DNA of 10,978 nucleotides from Bacillota bacterium (GCA_023398855.1 JAEWRS010000129.1:1-10978); one strand, 5' to 3'. Counted from the first letter of the stretch, positions 1 to 7,234 are shown. The notes: generated by a model not told the origin, from the sequence alone. A program made the numbers and translations.

Positions 1-2
1 AG

Positions 3-44
3 TACTTTGCAAAAGGCGTGAATATGGGGGGAGTAAAAGGATAA
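3..44 (+). CDS. C-terminal end of LplC/YtcP-type carbohydrate ABC transporter permease (partial)
   Basis: Only the last 13 codons and a TAA stop are inside the window; the gene begins upstream. The frame reads YFAKGVNMGGVKG and stops at 42-44. This closely resembles the conserved tail (Q-K-Y-F-x-K-G-V-x-x-G-x-V-K-G) of the second permease of Lpl/Ytc-type sugar ABC transporters, which are inner-membrane subunits of the binding-protein-dependent carbohydrate uptake class. It lies 36 bases before the solute-binding lipoprotein, the usual permease-permease-binding protein order of these operons. The match rests on a short but characteristic peptide, so the family call is fairly good although nothing else of the protein is visible. 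Confidence 0.75.
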   Translation, partial: YFAKGVNMGGVKG

Positions 45-67
45 ATGATTTATTCGCCATAAGGCAG

Positions 68-74
68 AAGGAGG
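68..74 (+). promoter_or_regulatory. Ribosome binding site of the solute-binding lipoprotein
   Basis: AAGGAGG is a perfect Shine-Dalgarno core, six bases before the ATG at 81. It fixes the start and suggests strong translation, as expected for an abundant binding protein. Confidence 0.85.
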
Positions 75-80
75 ATTTTT

Positions 81-2183
81 ATGAGAAACAAAGTAGCAGG
101 GGGTATTCTGTGTGCCGTTATGCTTGCTTCGGCATTGACTGGATGTGGATCATCCGTTGTGGATCAGGCATCGGCCCGGACGGAAGCAGAAACACAGCCG
201 GAGACCAGTGAGGAGGCAGGTGATCAGACGGATTTAACAGATATGGTTGAAATAAAGTTTCATGTTGCCAATGGAAATAAGTCCAGGACCATGACTTACA
301 ACCAGGAATCTCCATTGACTCTGCCGGATGGCACCGTTGTCACAGCCGGTATGTTAAAACCAATGTGGACTTATATGGAAAAGGAATTAAACAGTAAGTT
401 TTCAGATGTGACGGTACAGGATGTGAAGGCAACTGATATGATCCAGACGGAATCCACATCAAATTTCTCCGGGGCCAATATCTATGGTGGTGAATCCATT
501 GCAGAACGCCTTATGTTTTATGGAACAGAAGGAAAATTTGTGAACTTAAGCGAAATGATGAAAACAGGCTATATGCCTAATTTTAAAGACTATTTATCTA
601 AAAATCCAGATGTAAAGTCTGCGATCACCGCTTACGACGGGAATATTTACCACGTGCCTTATATTGCAGAGCTGAATCAGATTGCAAGGACCTTTGTTAT
701 CCGGGAATCCTGGGTTACCGGGCTATTGGATGCACAAGGCGCCGCCTATGATAAAAATTCCTTTGATGTGCATTATAAAGGCTTTTATGTGGATAACAAC
801 CGCAGAACTGGTGAAAACGGTGGAACAGTTACTCCAAAGGAAGGAATTGATATTGTAAAGAAAACGGACCAGGATATTATTGAGCTTCAGAATGCACTGG
901 AAGTAAAAAATGGGGAAACCCTGACCAATGCACTGATCCAGTACATTAAGGATAATTACGATTACCAAAGCCCTTCGGAATTATTTTTGGGGGAAAAGGC
1001 TGCTTATGACATGGATGAGATGATCGCCCTGATGCGCTGCATCAAAGCAAATCCCACTCTGCTGACCAATGGGAAAGCAAATGTGGTATGGCCCCTTTTT
1101 GTCAGACAGTCCAACTACCGGGAGGATTTACTCCGGCTATCTACATACTTTGACGGCGTAAAGGTCCATGGTGCAGATTCCTATGGCGCAAGGTGGTATA
1201 TTGATGAGAACGGACATATCCAGTATACCTATTCAAAGGAAGGCGTGTACAATGTCCTGCAGTATTTATCCATGATGGAGGCGGAAGGGCTGATTTATTC
1301 CGATGCATATGACTTAACGGAAAAAACCAACTACCGTTCCACCTTATGGGGAACTGACGAGGGAGAGGCCCCATCCTTTGGGTTTATGACATACGACTGG
1401 ATTGCTTCCTCCACTTCTGATTCCTTAAATCCGGATACCGTTGTGATTCTGCCTCCGGTTGCCAAGGTAAACGGCTCATGGCAGTATTATCTGGATAACG
1501 GAAGGGCCATTAAGCCGGATGGCTGGTCGATTTCCACAGCAGGCTCTACGGAAGCCCAGATCAAAAGGGCATGCGCGGTTATGGATTACCTTTTTACAAA
1601 AGACGGAAGCAGATTGCAGAATTATGGCATGCCAATGAACCTGGAAGAAGGAAAAACTTATACCGGGCCTGATGGATTACAGTATCCGTTATTCACCAGC
1701 TGGGTATATGAAACTTCAGGCAAGGTGGCAAAAGGAGATTTATCCACGTTCTTAAGAGACTGGATGGGCTGCCTGATTCCCATTGGATATCAGAAGGAAA
1801 TCGGTTTTGAGTACCAGTATACTTCTGAACGCGGATTTGAAGGCTGGGCTCTCCTGCAAAATTCAACTACCAACTTTGCCACTTATGCGGGAAAAGGGAT
1901 GAGCGGAGATAATCCCAATTATTATAAGATGGTGCCGCCGGTATTCTCCCTGACCTCCAGGCAGAAAGAAACGATATCAGATACAACCTCCCTTGGTACA
2001 GAGGATATTGTAGAATACATGTTTAATATCATCCGGTACCAGGCAAAGGGCAATGCGCCTCAAGGGGCGGTAGTAGCCAAAAACTATGAAGAATATGCGG
2101 CAGAATTTAAAAAGCGGGGTCTTGAGATTTATGAAGAGACCTATCAGGCTGCCTATGATGTCATGACATTGAATAAACAGTAG
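81..2183 (+). CDS. Extracellular solute-binding lipoprotein of a carbohydrate ABC transporter
   Basis: Predicted substrate-binding component anchored on the outer face of the membrane, delivering an oligosaccharide to the Lpl-type permeases encoded just upstream. Residues 1-22 form a lipoprotein signal: K4 in the n-region, a hydrophobic stretch, then lipobox LTGC with Cys22 as the lipidated residue. A Ser/Thr/Glu-rich tether follows (about 25-55). The rest has family 1-type binding-protein features, such as the D-G-N-I-Y-H-V-P-Y segment near 190 and the G-W-S-I-S motif with a following helix ending in F-T-K-D-G-S near 475-515. At 700 residues it is much longer than the usual 420-550, a length seen in the large binding proteins paired with LplB/LplC permeases. 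Ligand specificity cannot be read; the lyase neighbours imply uronic-acid-containing oligosaccharides. Confidence 0.88.
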   Translation: MRNKVAGGILCAVMLASALTGCGSSVVDQASARTEAETQPETSEEAGDQTDLTDMVEIKFHVANGNKSRTMTYNQESPLTLPDGTVVTAGMLKPMWTYMEKELNSKFSDVTVQDVKATDMIQTESTSNFSGANIYGGESIAERLMFYGTEGKFVNLSEMMKTGYMPNFKDYLSKNPDVKSAITAYDGNIYHVPYIAELNQIARTFVIRESWVTGLLDAQGAAYDKNSFDVHYKGFYVDNNRRTGENGGTVTPKEGIDIVKKTDQDIIELQNALEVKNGETLTNALIQYIKDNYDYQSPSELFLGEKAAYDMDEMIALMRCIKANPTLLTNGKANVVWPLFVRQSNYREDLLRLSTYFDGVKVHGADSYGARWYIDENGHIQYTYSKEGVYNVLQYLSMMEAEGLIYSDAYDLTEKTNYRSTLWGTDEGEAPSFGFMTYDWIASSTSDSLNPDTVVILPPVAKVNGSWQYYLDNGRAIKPDGWSISTAGSTEAQIKRACAVMDYLFTKDGSRLQNYGMPMNLEEGKTYTGPDGLQYPLFTSWVYETSGKVAKGDLSTFLRDWMGCLIPIGYQKEIGFEYQYTSERGFEGWALLQNSTTNFATYAGKGMSGDNPNYYKMVPPVFSLTSRQKETISDTTSLGTEDIVEYMFNIIRYQAKGNAPQGAVVAKNYEEYAAEFKKRGLEIYEETYQAAYDVMTLNKQ

Positions 2184-2190
2184 TTAAACC

Positions 2191-2214
2191 GGGGGAGGGG
2201 CGTTCCCCTCCCTT
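2191..2214 (+). promoter_or_regulatory. Intercistronic GC-rich RNA hairpin after the binding-protein gene
   Basis: GGGAGGGG (2193-2200) pairs perfectly with CCCCTCCC (2205-2212) around a CGTT loop, and two G-T wobbles can extend the stem to 2191/2214. The sequence after it is TTATAAAAAGG, without a U-run, so it is a poor intrinsic terminator. It begins 7 bases after the stop of the lipoprotein gene and ends 18 bases before the next start. Similar hairpins in binding-protein operons protect the upstream message from 3' exonucleases or partly attenuate read-through, so that the binding protein is made in excess over the membrane parts. That role is inferred here. Confidence 0.7.
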
Positions 2215-2232
2215 ATAAAAAGGTGGGAGCTG

Positions 2233-2784
2233 ATGATGCAGAAGTGTTTAAAAACTCAAAGATTAGCAGCAGGATTATATACCGGAATCGTAATCCTTGT
2301 ATTCATCTATACTCTTTGCTTTATGACGGAGTATAAAGACTTGTTCGGATTGAAATTAATGCAGAATGAACAGATTTCCTTTTTTCATGATTATATCCTG
2401 CAGGTATTTAATAAACAGATTTTTGCCTTTGCAGTATTTGGTGTTATCGTAATCCTACTCTCCTTTTTGCTGGAGGTTTTCGGTAAAATACCGGACAAAT
2501 TTGCTTTCATGATTATGGAGCTGTCACTTCTTCTTTGCTGTGCATGTTCCGCCTATGCCCTGTTTAACCTTCAGGCCATAGAGACCTATTATGGGGGACT
2601 GGATTTCCAATACCTGCGGTTGGAGAGCGCGGGTGATTATGAGCCTCATTTTACCACATTCCGAATCGGATTGGGAATCTACATATCCTATATTCTCTGC
2701 TGTGTTTATTACAGCACTGCCATAGGCAAAAGCCATTTTAAATTCCGGAAGTATCAGAAGAAGGGAAGCGCAAGGAATGGATAA
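2233..2784 (+). CDS. Unrecognised four-helix membrane protein, 183 aa
   Basis: I do not recognise this family. The protein shows four likely membrane segments at about residues 12-32, 62-82, 90-112 and 143-164, no cleavable signal peptide, and a basic C-terminal tail (KSHFKFRKYQKK). By the positive-inside rule both ends probably face the cytoplasm. A loop of about 30 residues between helices 3 and 4 (about 113-142) is rich in aromatic and acidic residues and probably lies outside. Tandem ATGs at 2233 and 2236 are both usable: an AGGTGG-like site spaces well to the first and GGAG (2226-2229) spaces better to the second. It overlaps the next gene by 8 bases, so the two are probably translationally coupled. 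Location between binding protein and ATPase suggests a link with the transporter or the membrane step of polysaccharide uptake, but no function is assigned. Confidence 0.8.
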   Translation: MMQKCLKTQRLAAGLYTGIVILVFIYTLCFMTEYKDLFGLKLMQNEQISFFHDYILQVFNKQIFAFAVFGVIVILLSFLLEVFGKIPDKFAFMIMELSLLLCCACSAYALFNLQAIETYYGGLDFQYLRLESAGDYEPHFTTFRIGLGIYISYILCCVYYSTAIGKSHFKFRKYQKKGSARNG

Positions 2785-3226
2785 TCGGTTGCTTGAAAAA
2801 GAAAAAAAGGCATACGTGTCATTATATAAAAAGGATGTGCTGCCATATTCGCTGATACTTTGTGCCATATTGGCTGAACTCATCTATAATATTATGGTTC
2901 TGGATGTAATGCCGGTGAGCTACTTAATGGGAATTACGGTAATGATTAATATTGTGATATTATTTGTGCTTTTTACCTGTGCCGTTAAGGTCAGCATTTA
3001 TCATAAAAAATGGGCTGTGGCAGCTGTTTTTCTGGGAATATACATGCTGATCAGAATGTCTGTGCTGGTTCCCCTTGTACTGAAGCCATATGCAAAGAAC
3101 ACGGAGATTGCAGCAGCAAACATGTTCGGTGGAATCATACTTCTGGCAGCTGGTTTCATCAGCTTGAAGCATGGGAACAGAAGACAAAGGCTTCAGGAAC
3201 AGCTTAAGCAGTCAGAAGCCAGCTAG
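2777..3226 (+). CDS. Unrecognised four-helix membrane protein, 149 aa
   Basis: No family recognised. A charged N-terminus (MDNRLLEKEKKAYVSLYKKD) precedes four likely membrane segments at about 23-43, 49-71, 80-102 and 110-131, followed by a basic, Gln-rich cytoplasmic tail (KHGNRRQRLQEQLKQ). It lacks the signal peptide, EAA coupling loop and roughly 300-residue size of a sugar permease, so it is not a normal ABC permease. The ATG lies inside the end of the previous gene (8-base overlap, ATGGATAA), implying translational coupling. It is followed by only 14 bases before the ATPase start. It shares size class and topology with its three small neighbours but no obvious sequence identity by eye. 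Confidence 0.8.
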   Translation: MDNRLLEKEKKAYVSLYKKDVLPYSLILCAILAELIYNIMVLDVMPVSYLMGITVMINIVILFVLFTCAVKVSIYHKKWAVAAVFLGIYMLIRMSVLVPLVLKPYAKNTEIAAANMFGGIILLAAGFISLKHGNRRQRLQEQLKQSEAS

Positions 3227-3228
3227 GA

Positions 3229-3235
3229 GAGGTGA
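3229..3235 (+). promoter_or_regulatory. Ribosome binding site that sets the ATPase start at 3241
   Basis: GAGGTGA matches seven bases of the extended anti-Shine-Dalgarno complement and ends five bases before the ATG at 3241. The in-frame GTG at 3232 lies inside this site and so cannot plausibly be the start. Confidence 0.8.
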
Positions 3236-3240
3236 AAGGC

Positions 3241-4344
3241 ATGGGAAAACTCCGGTTTAATAATATAAGTAAAGCATATGAAAATGGATTTTGTGCGGTC
3301 AAAAGCTTTAACCTGGAAGTTGAGGATGGAGAATTTATTGTCCTTGTAGGACCGTCAGGCTGCGGAAAGTCAACCATCCTGCGCATGGTCGCAGGATTGG
3401 AAAAAATATCGGATGGGGATCTGTTTCTGGATGATAAGGTCATGAATAAATGCCCTCCAGTGGAACGGGATATTGCGGTGGTGTTCCAGGATTATGCGCT
3501 GTATGGCAATATGACGGTTTATGACAACGTGGGGATGAGCCTGCGGGTCAGACATGAAAAAGACACGGTTATTTATGACAAGGTGCAGGAAGCTTCCGGA
3601 ATTTTAGGGATCAAAAGCCTGTTAAGACGCTTGCCAGGGCAATTGTCCGGAGGGCAGAAACAGAGAGTGGCTCTGGCCAGATCAGTGGTAAGAAGACCAA
3701 AGGTATTTCTTATGGATGAGCCCTTATCCAATCTGGATGCAAAGCTTAGAACAAGTACAAGGGCTGAAATTGTAAGACTTCAGAGAGAATTAAAGGTTAC
3801 GACTATCTATGTAACTCATGACCAGACAGAGGCCATGACAATGGCAGACCGTATGGTGGTCCTAAAAGACGGTGTGATCCAGCAGGTGGGAACTCCCAAT
3901 GAAATTTATTATGAGCCATGCAATTTATTTGTAGCTGGTTTTATTGGTGCGCCTCAGATGAATCTCATCGAAGGCCGAGTGGAAGACAGCCGGTTTGTAT
4001 TTGGTTCTCATGAGCTTTTCCTACCCAGGAGCATTGCGGAACCCTTAAATAAGTATTCAGGCAGGGAACTCGTATTGGGAATCAGGCCGGAACAGTTTTC
4101 CATCTCTGACGGGAAAGCTCACAATGCGGTTGCAGGAGAATTGGAGAACAAAGAATTTTTAGGAAACTGCTATATTTTGTATGTAAATATCGGAGAGTCG
4201 GTTCTGGCATGTCAGATTGAGACCATGGAGGACAAATTTGGCGATCAGGTCAATATCCACTTTGGGATGGAACATCTCTACTTTTTTGATAAGGAGACAA
4301 CAGAATTAGTAATGCATGCAAAGGCGGAGGAGAATGATGAGTAA
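3241..4344 (+). CDS. Carbohydrate ABC transporter ATP-binding protein, MsmX/MalK/UgpC type
   Basis: Cytoplasmic ATPase that powers sugar import, with a complete nucleotide-binding domain. Residues from the ATG at 3241: Walker A GPSGCGKST (37-45), Q-loop Gln83, signature LSGGQKQR (135-142), Walker B VFLMDEP (155-161) with catalytic Glu160, D-loop SNLD (163-166) and switch His193 (VTHDQTEAM). The remainder, about 236-367, is the MalK-type TOBE/regulatory domain; IRPEQF is visible near 280. Its length of 367 aa is normal for the family. The bases just after the Q-loop read YALYGNMTV where family members usually have YALYPHMTV, a change next to the surface that contacts permease coupling helices. 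Many Firmicutes share one MsmX among several transporters; here the ATPase is encoded within the operon, flanked by small membrane proteins, so it may be dedicated to this system. Confidence 0.95.
   Translation: MGKLRFNNISKAYENGFCAVKSFNLEVEDGEFIVLVGPSGCGKSTILRMVAGLEKISDGDLFLDDKVMNKCPPVERDIAVVFQDYALYGNMTVYDNVGMSLRVRHEKDTVIYDKVQEASGILGIKSLLRRLPGQLSGGQKQRVALARSVVRRPKVFLMDEPLSNLDAKLRTSTRAEIVRLQRELKVTTIYVTHDQTEAMTMADRMVVLKDGVIQQVGTPNEIYYEPCNLFVAGFIGAPQMNLIEGRVEDSRFVFGSHELFLPRSIAEPLNKYSGRELVLGIRPEQFSISDGKAHNAVAGELENKEFLGNCYILYVNIGESVLACQIETMEDKFGDQVNIHFGMEHLYFFDKETTELVMHAKAEENDE
4326..4332 (+). promoter_or_regulatory. Ribosome binding site inside the ATPase gene that sets the 4337 start
   Basis: GGAGGAG lies within the last codons of the ATPase gene. 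It is too close to the ATG at 4334 but well placed for the ATG at 4337 (GGAGG core, then six bases). The resulting 8-base overlap ATGAGTAA mirrors the overlap at 2777-2784. Confidence 0.65.
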
Positions 4345-4738
4345 ACGGTTAACCGGTATAGCGAAAACGATTATAATAACTTCTTCTTTGGTGCATCTGA
4401 TTTTTACTAATATCCATGTAAAGGCCCTGCTTCTTCTGGAACATGAGATGTGCGGCTTTGTGATGTTTCTGTTTGTTCTCATGGGGCTGGTTGCCCTGTT
4501 TGAAACGACCCGTATCAAGAATCGGGAAGTGGCGGAACGAATCTTTACAGCATTAATATGCTTTGTAACTGCAGGAATAGGATTCTATCTTGTCACAATT
4601 TACAGGAATGCAATTTCTGTTCAGCGTTCCCTTCATGTGAGCGTGGTAAATCATGCGGTGTGGTTCAGTATGGCAATCCTTTTGGCTTACATCATTTCAG
4701 GAATCCTGATTATTGGTGATTTAATAAAGAACGGGTGA
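4337..4738 (+). CDS. Unrecognised four-helix membrane protein, 133 aa
   Basis: No family recognised. Four likely membrane segments lie at about residues 8-25, 37-56, 69-88 and 105-128. A charged cytoplasmic-type loop sits between helices 2 and 3 (TTRIKNREVAER), and both termini are short. Histidines near membrane boundaries (His20, His27, His36, His100, His106) are numerous for such a small protein but form no known metal motif. The start was placed at 4337 because of the GGAGGAG site; in-frame ATGs at 4316 and 4334 would add 7 or 1 residues, the former giving an implausible poly-Arg leader without a ribosome site. It overlaps the ATPase stop by 8 bases and reaches the next gene with essentially no gap. 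Its role is unknown; context points to the transporter. Confidence 0.78.
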   Translation: MSKRLTGIAKTIIITSSLVHLIFTNIHVKALLLLEHEMCGFVMFLFVLMGLVALFETTRIKNREVAERIFTALICFVTAGIGFYLVTIYRNAISVQRSLHVSVVNHAVWFSMAILLAYIISGILIIGDLIKNG

Positions 4739-4743
4739 AAATC

Positions 4744-5253
4744 ATGACTGACAGAGAGAAATATGGAAAAAAGAAAATTCCGGACAATGTGAAAGCAGGA
4801 ATTTTCAGATGGTGGATTGCAGGCATGTGCTACTTTTTCATTGGATTTGGCACACAGTCCGGCGTTTTTGCGGATCCGCTGGACTTGATTTTTTTCCTTG
4901 GGCTGGGGTTGGGGCTTGCAACCTTGTTTCTTTATAATCCGGTGGCTTACCGGATGTTTGATATAGTGAGACGAGGGAAGATTTACAATCAATCCTATTT
5001 TGAGAGAAGCGGATGGCAGAATGCAGGTTTCAAGCTGGCTGAGATTTTTAAAAACCTGGTTCTTGTGTTTTTGGTTTACATGACTTACCAAAGCGTAAAT
5101 ATGCTGTTGGAAGAACTGTTTCACCTACCGGAAGGCACGGTCACCCTCCCCGGAGAACCCATTGGCTTTGCAGCGGTCTACACCATCTATTATTATCTGC
5201 TGACCGGATTAATGGATACAGTAGCCGAAGCAAGGAAGAAAGAGGAGAAATAG
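4744..5253 (+). CDS. Unrecognised four-helix membrane protein, 169 aa
   Basis: No family recognised. A basic N-terminus (REKYGKKK) leads into four likely membrane segments at about 20-40, 46-65, 101-124 and 139-160, with a highly charged C-terminal tail (EARKKEEK). The loop between helices 2 and 3 is long, basic and aromatic (YRMFDIVRRGKI, then NQSYFERSGWQ, about 69-91). By the positive-inside rule it is cytoplasmic and is the part most likely to touch a partner protein. The start is uncertain: GTG at 4735 would overlap the previous stop as GTGA and give 172 aa, while ATG at 4744 has GGTGA five bases upstream; I prefer the ATG. Only 4 bases separate it from the first lyase gene, so it belongs to the same transcript. 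Confidence 0.78.
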   Translation: MTDREKYGKKKIPDNVKAGIFRWWIAGMCYFFIGFGTQSGVFADPLDLIFFLGLGLGLATLFLYNPVAYRMFDIVRRGKIYNQSYFERSGWQNAGFKLAEIFKNLVLVFLVYMTYQSVNMLLEELFHLPEGTVTLPGEPIGFAAVYTIYYYLLTGLMDTVAEARKKEEK

Positions 5254-5257
5254 ACAC

Positions 5258-7234
5258 ATGAGCAGTCTGGTATTTATTGGTGATTTAAGGCCTTATAAAG
5301 AACAGGCCAAAGGCGTAAGAAAAAAGCAGTATGAAAGACTGCTTATGCAGGCAGACCGGTATAAGACTTATCAATTGCCGGCACAGCATCCAAAAGAGAG
5401 CACCACGTATATGGGGATTGCAATGATGAACCTTGCCCTTGCCTACCGCTTAAGCGGAGAGGAAAACTATCTGTCTGAAGCAAAGCGGTTTATGGGAGCG
5501 GTTTTGTCCTATGAGCAATGGGGAAACGCCCATTTGGTCAATGTGGATTTGTCCGCATCCTGGATTCTGTTTGGGCTTTCTTTGGGATATGACTGGCTGA
5601 AGCCGTTTTTTAAAGAAGAAGAAAAAGAGAATATACTGGCTAAGATCAGGCATCAAGCGGATATCATGTACCAGTATAAACGGGATACGTATGGTCACGG
5701 CTGGTCAACCAATTATTATCAGAATCACAACTGGATCAATATGACCGGTCTGGCGGCTGCGGGATATGTACTTTCGGAGACTTGTGACGAGGCGGTTTCA
5801 TACATAGAGGAAGCAAAAAAGAATTTTTCCAGGGTATTTTCGCTCCTTGCAGATGACGGATCAAATTATGAAGGCGTTCCCTATTGGAGATATGGGGGAA
5901 TGTGGCTGTTTGTATATGCTCATCTCCTTAAGGTACAAGAAGGAGTGGATTATTTTCAGACCAGCAATTATCTGAAAAACACTTTTTATTACCGGTTATA
6001 TCAATCCTGCGGTGATCTTGAGCAGCAGATGAACTTTGGAGACAGCCATGACCGACACAGCGGACATGCACCCTGTGTCTATTATAAGGCGGCCGCTGAA
6101 TATGGGGATGGATTTGCCCAGACTTTTGGAAATCTGGTTCTGGATGAATTTCTTATGGCGGAAGCAGAACAGAGTAAAATCAAGCCAGGCATTTTACCGG
6201 AGGCTGTATTGGAATTTTTATGGTATGATCCCGGTGTTTTGGAAAACCCCCTTTCCCTTTTGCCGGGAGTAAGGTTTTTTGAAGATCTAGGCTTGCTGTC
6301 CATACGGGAAGACTGGAGCAGAAGCAGCAAGGTACTGACCATAAAATGCGGATGTCCGGGAGGCAGAAAGCAGTGGATGAACGGCTGGGATTTATACCGC
6401 AGGGAAGGTGTGGAATGTCTTTCTCTCTCCCACCATCATCCGGATAATCTTTCTTATATTTTTGCCAGGGGAAGTGAATATCTGACCTGCGAAGACGGAT
6501 ACAACCGGAATATCATGCCGGATAACCACAATGTTATTCTGGTGGACGACCGGTATACGGATGCAGTGGATGTGAATGATGCATATGTGAGCAGCGCCAG
6601 AAAAAGGCTGGAAAAAGATCCCTGCTATCCCATTGAGGAAAAATACCGGGGAGAAGTGGCTTGTTTTAAGCTGAATGATTCCATGGTGATTTATAAAGGC
6701 GAAACCTCGGGGATCTATCCAGAAGAACTTAACATGAAAGAGGTAAGCCGTCTGCTGTTTACAGACCAATTATTCTTTTTTCTGTTTATTGATGTGTGTA
6801 AATCTGATAAAGAGCATAGTTACCGTATTATTTCCAACACGGATATGCCTGGGCAAAAGCAGACGGAGCATTCTTATTATTATCCCATGATATCCGGAGG
6901 TGTCACATATACGGTTTTTTCAGACCAGGAGATCTGTTCAATCCAGTATACCCAGGAGGTTGCCAGTATCATGACATCCCAGGAACCGGATAAGCTTTGT
7001 AAAGCTTTCCTCAATACGTTGTCATTTCAATCGGTTTCTCCCACAAAAAGGCAGACGTTTATAGAATGCTTTACCTTTGATGGAATGAATACGGAAGTTT
7101 CCTTTGAAGGAACAGAGCTTCATGTAAGACATGGGGAAAAAGACTACAGGTTTTGCTTTGGAGATGAGATGGATGTGGCTTTTATAGATGTTTGCAGCAA
7201 AAACGGAGAAAGAAAAAGTTACCGGATTCCGTAA
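5258..7234 (+). CDS. Heparinase II/III-family polysaccharide lyase, probably cytoplasmic (lyase A)
   Basis: Predicted to cleave uronic-acid-containing glycans by beta-elimination, leaving 4,5-unsaturated uronate ends. The first about 340 residues look like an (alpha/alpha) toroid and the rest like the beta-sandwich heparinase II/III domain. Candidate catalytic residues are Asn156-His157 (YYQNHNWIN), Tyr209 (YEGVPYWRYG) and the His392-394 run (SLSHHHPDN). The His-to-Tyr spacing of 52 is close to the about 55 of characterised members, and EGVPY recalls EGVAY of dermatan sulfate epimerase-like and PL21-like proteins. HNVILVD (about 424-430) is a typical C-domain motif. There is no signal peptide or lipobox, so it probably acts on imported oligosaccharides. 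GAGGAG (5242-5247) supports the start. The exact PL family (PL21, PL33, PL35 or an unassigned one) and substrate cannot be settled by eye. Length of 658 aa is usual for the fold. Confidence 0.85.
   Translation: MSSLVFIGDLRPYKEQAKGVRKKQYERLLMQADRYKTYQLPAQHPKESTTYMGIAMMNLALAYRLSGEENYLSEAKRFMGAVLSYEQWGNAHLVNVDLSASWILFGLSLGYDWLKPFFKEEEKENILAKIRHQADIMYQYKRDTYGHGWSTNYYQNHNWINMTGLAAAGYVLSETCDEAVSYIEEAKKNFSRVFSLLADDGSNYEGVPYWRYGGMWLFVYAHLLKVQEGVDYFQTSNYLKNTFYYRLYQSCGDLEQQMNFGDSHDRHSGHAPCVYYKAAAEYGDGFAQTFGNLVLDEFLMAEAEQSKIKPGILPEAVLEFLWYDPGVLENPLSLLPGVRFFEDLGLLSIREDWSRSSKVLTIKCGCPGGRKQWMNGWDLYRREGVECLSLSHHHPDNLSYIFARGSEYLTCEDGYNRNIMPDNHNVILVDDRYTDAVDVNDAYVSSARKRLEKDPCYPIEEKYRGEVACFKLNDSMVIYKGETSGIYPEELNMKEVSRLLFTDQLFFFLFIDVCKSDKEHSYRIISNTDMPGQKQTEHSYYYPMISGGVTYTVFSDQEICSIQYTQEVASIMTSQEPDKLCKAFLNTLSFQSVSPTKRQTFIECFTFDGMNTEVSFEGTELHVRHGEKDYRFCFGDEMDVAFIDVCSKNGERKSYRIP

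Noticed and set aside
812..825. cre-like catabolite repression site (TGAAAACGGTGGAA)
   Set aside because: The second half deviates from the consensus and it lies deep inside a coding region; chance match.
2191..2220. Hairpin after the binding-protein gene as an intrinsic terminator
   Set aside because: Only two Ts follow the stem and the next sequence is A-rich. Downstream genes have no visible promoter of their own, so transcription must continue through it.
3232..3240. GTG at 3232 as start of the ATPase
   Set aside because: It lies inside the GAGGTGA ribosome site. The ATG at 3241 has ideal spacing and gives the normal family N-terminus.
4316..4336. ATG at 4316 as start of the 133-aa membrane protein
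   Set aside because: It would add an Arg-rich leader encoded by the ribosome site itself (GGCGGAGGAG) and has no ribosome site of its own; 4337 fits better.
4687..5124. 145-codon open frame on the minus strand
   Set aside because: It runs opposite a membrane-protein gene with a good ribosome site. Its translation has no recognisable domain and it is an antisense shadow.
2233..5253. DUF624/YesL-type identity for the small membrane proteins
   Set aside because: YesL-type proteins often accompany Lpl transporters but are near 200-220 aa with a characteristic N-terminal motif that none of these four shows.
6392..6769. 125-codon open frame on the minus strand within lyase A
   Set aside because: It is antisense to conserved catalytic-domain sequence, with no ribosome site or family resemblance.
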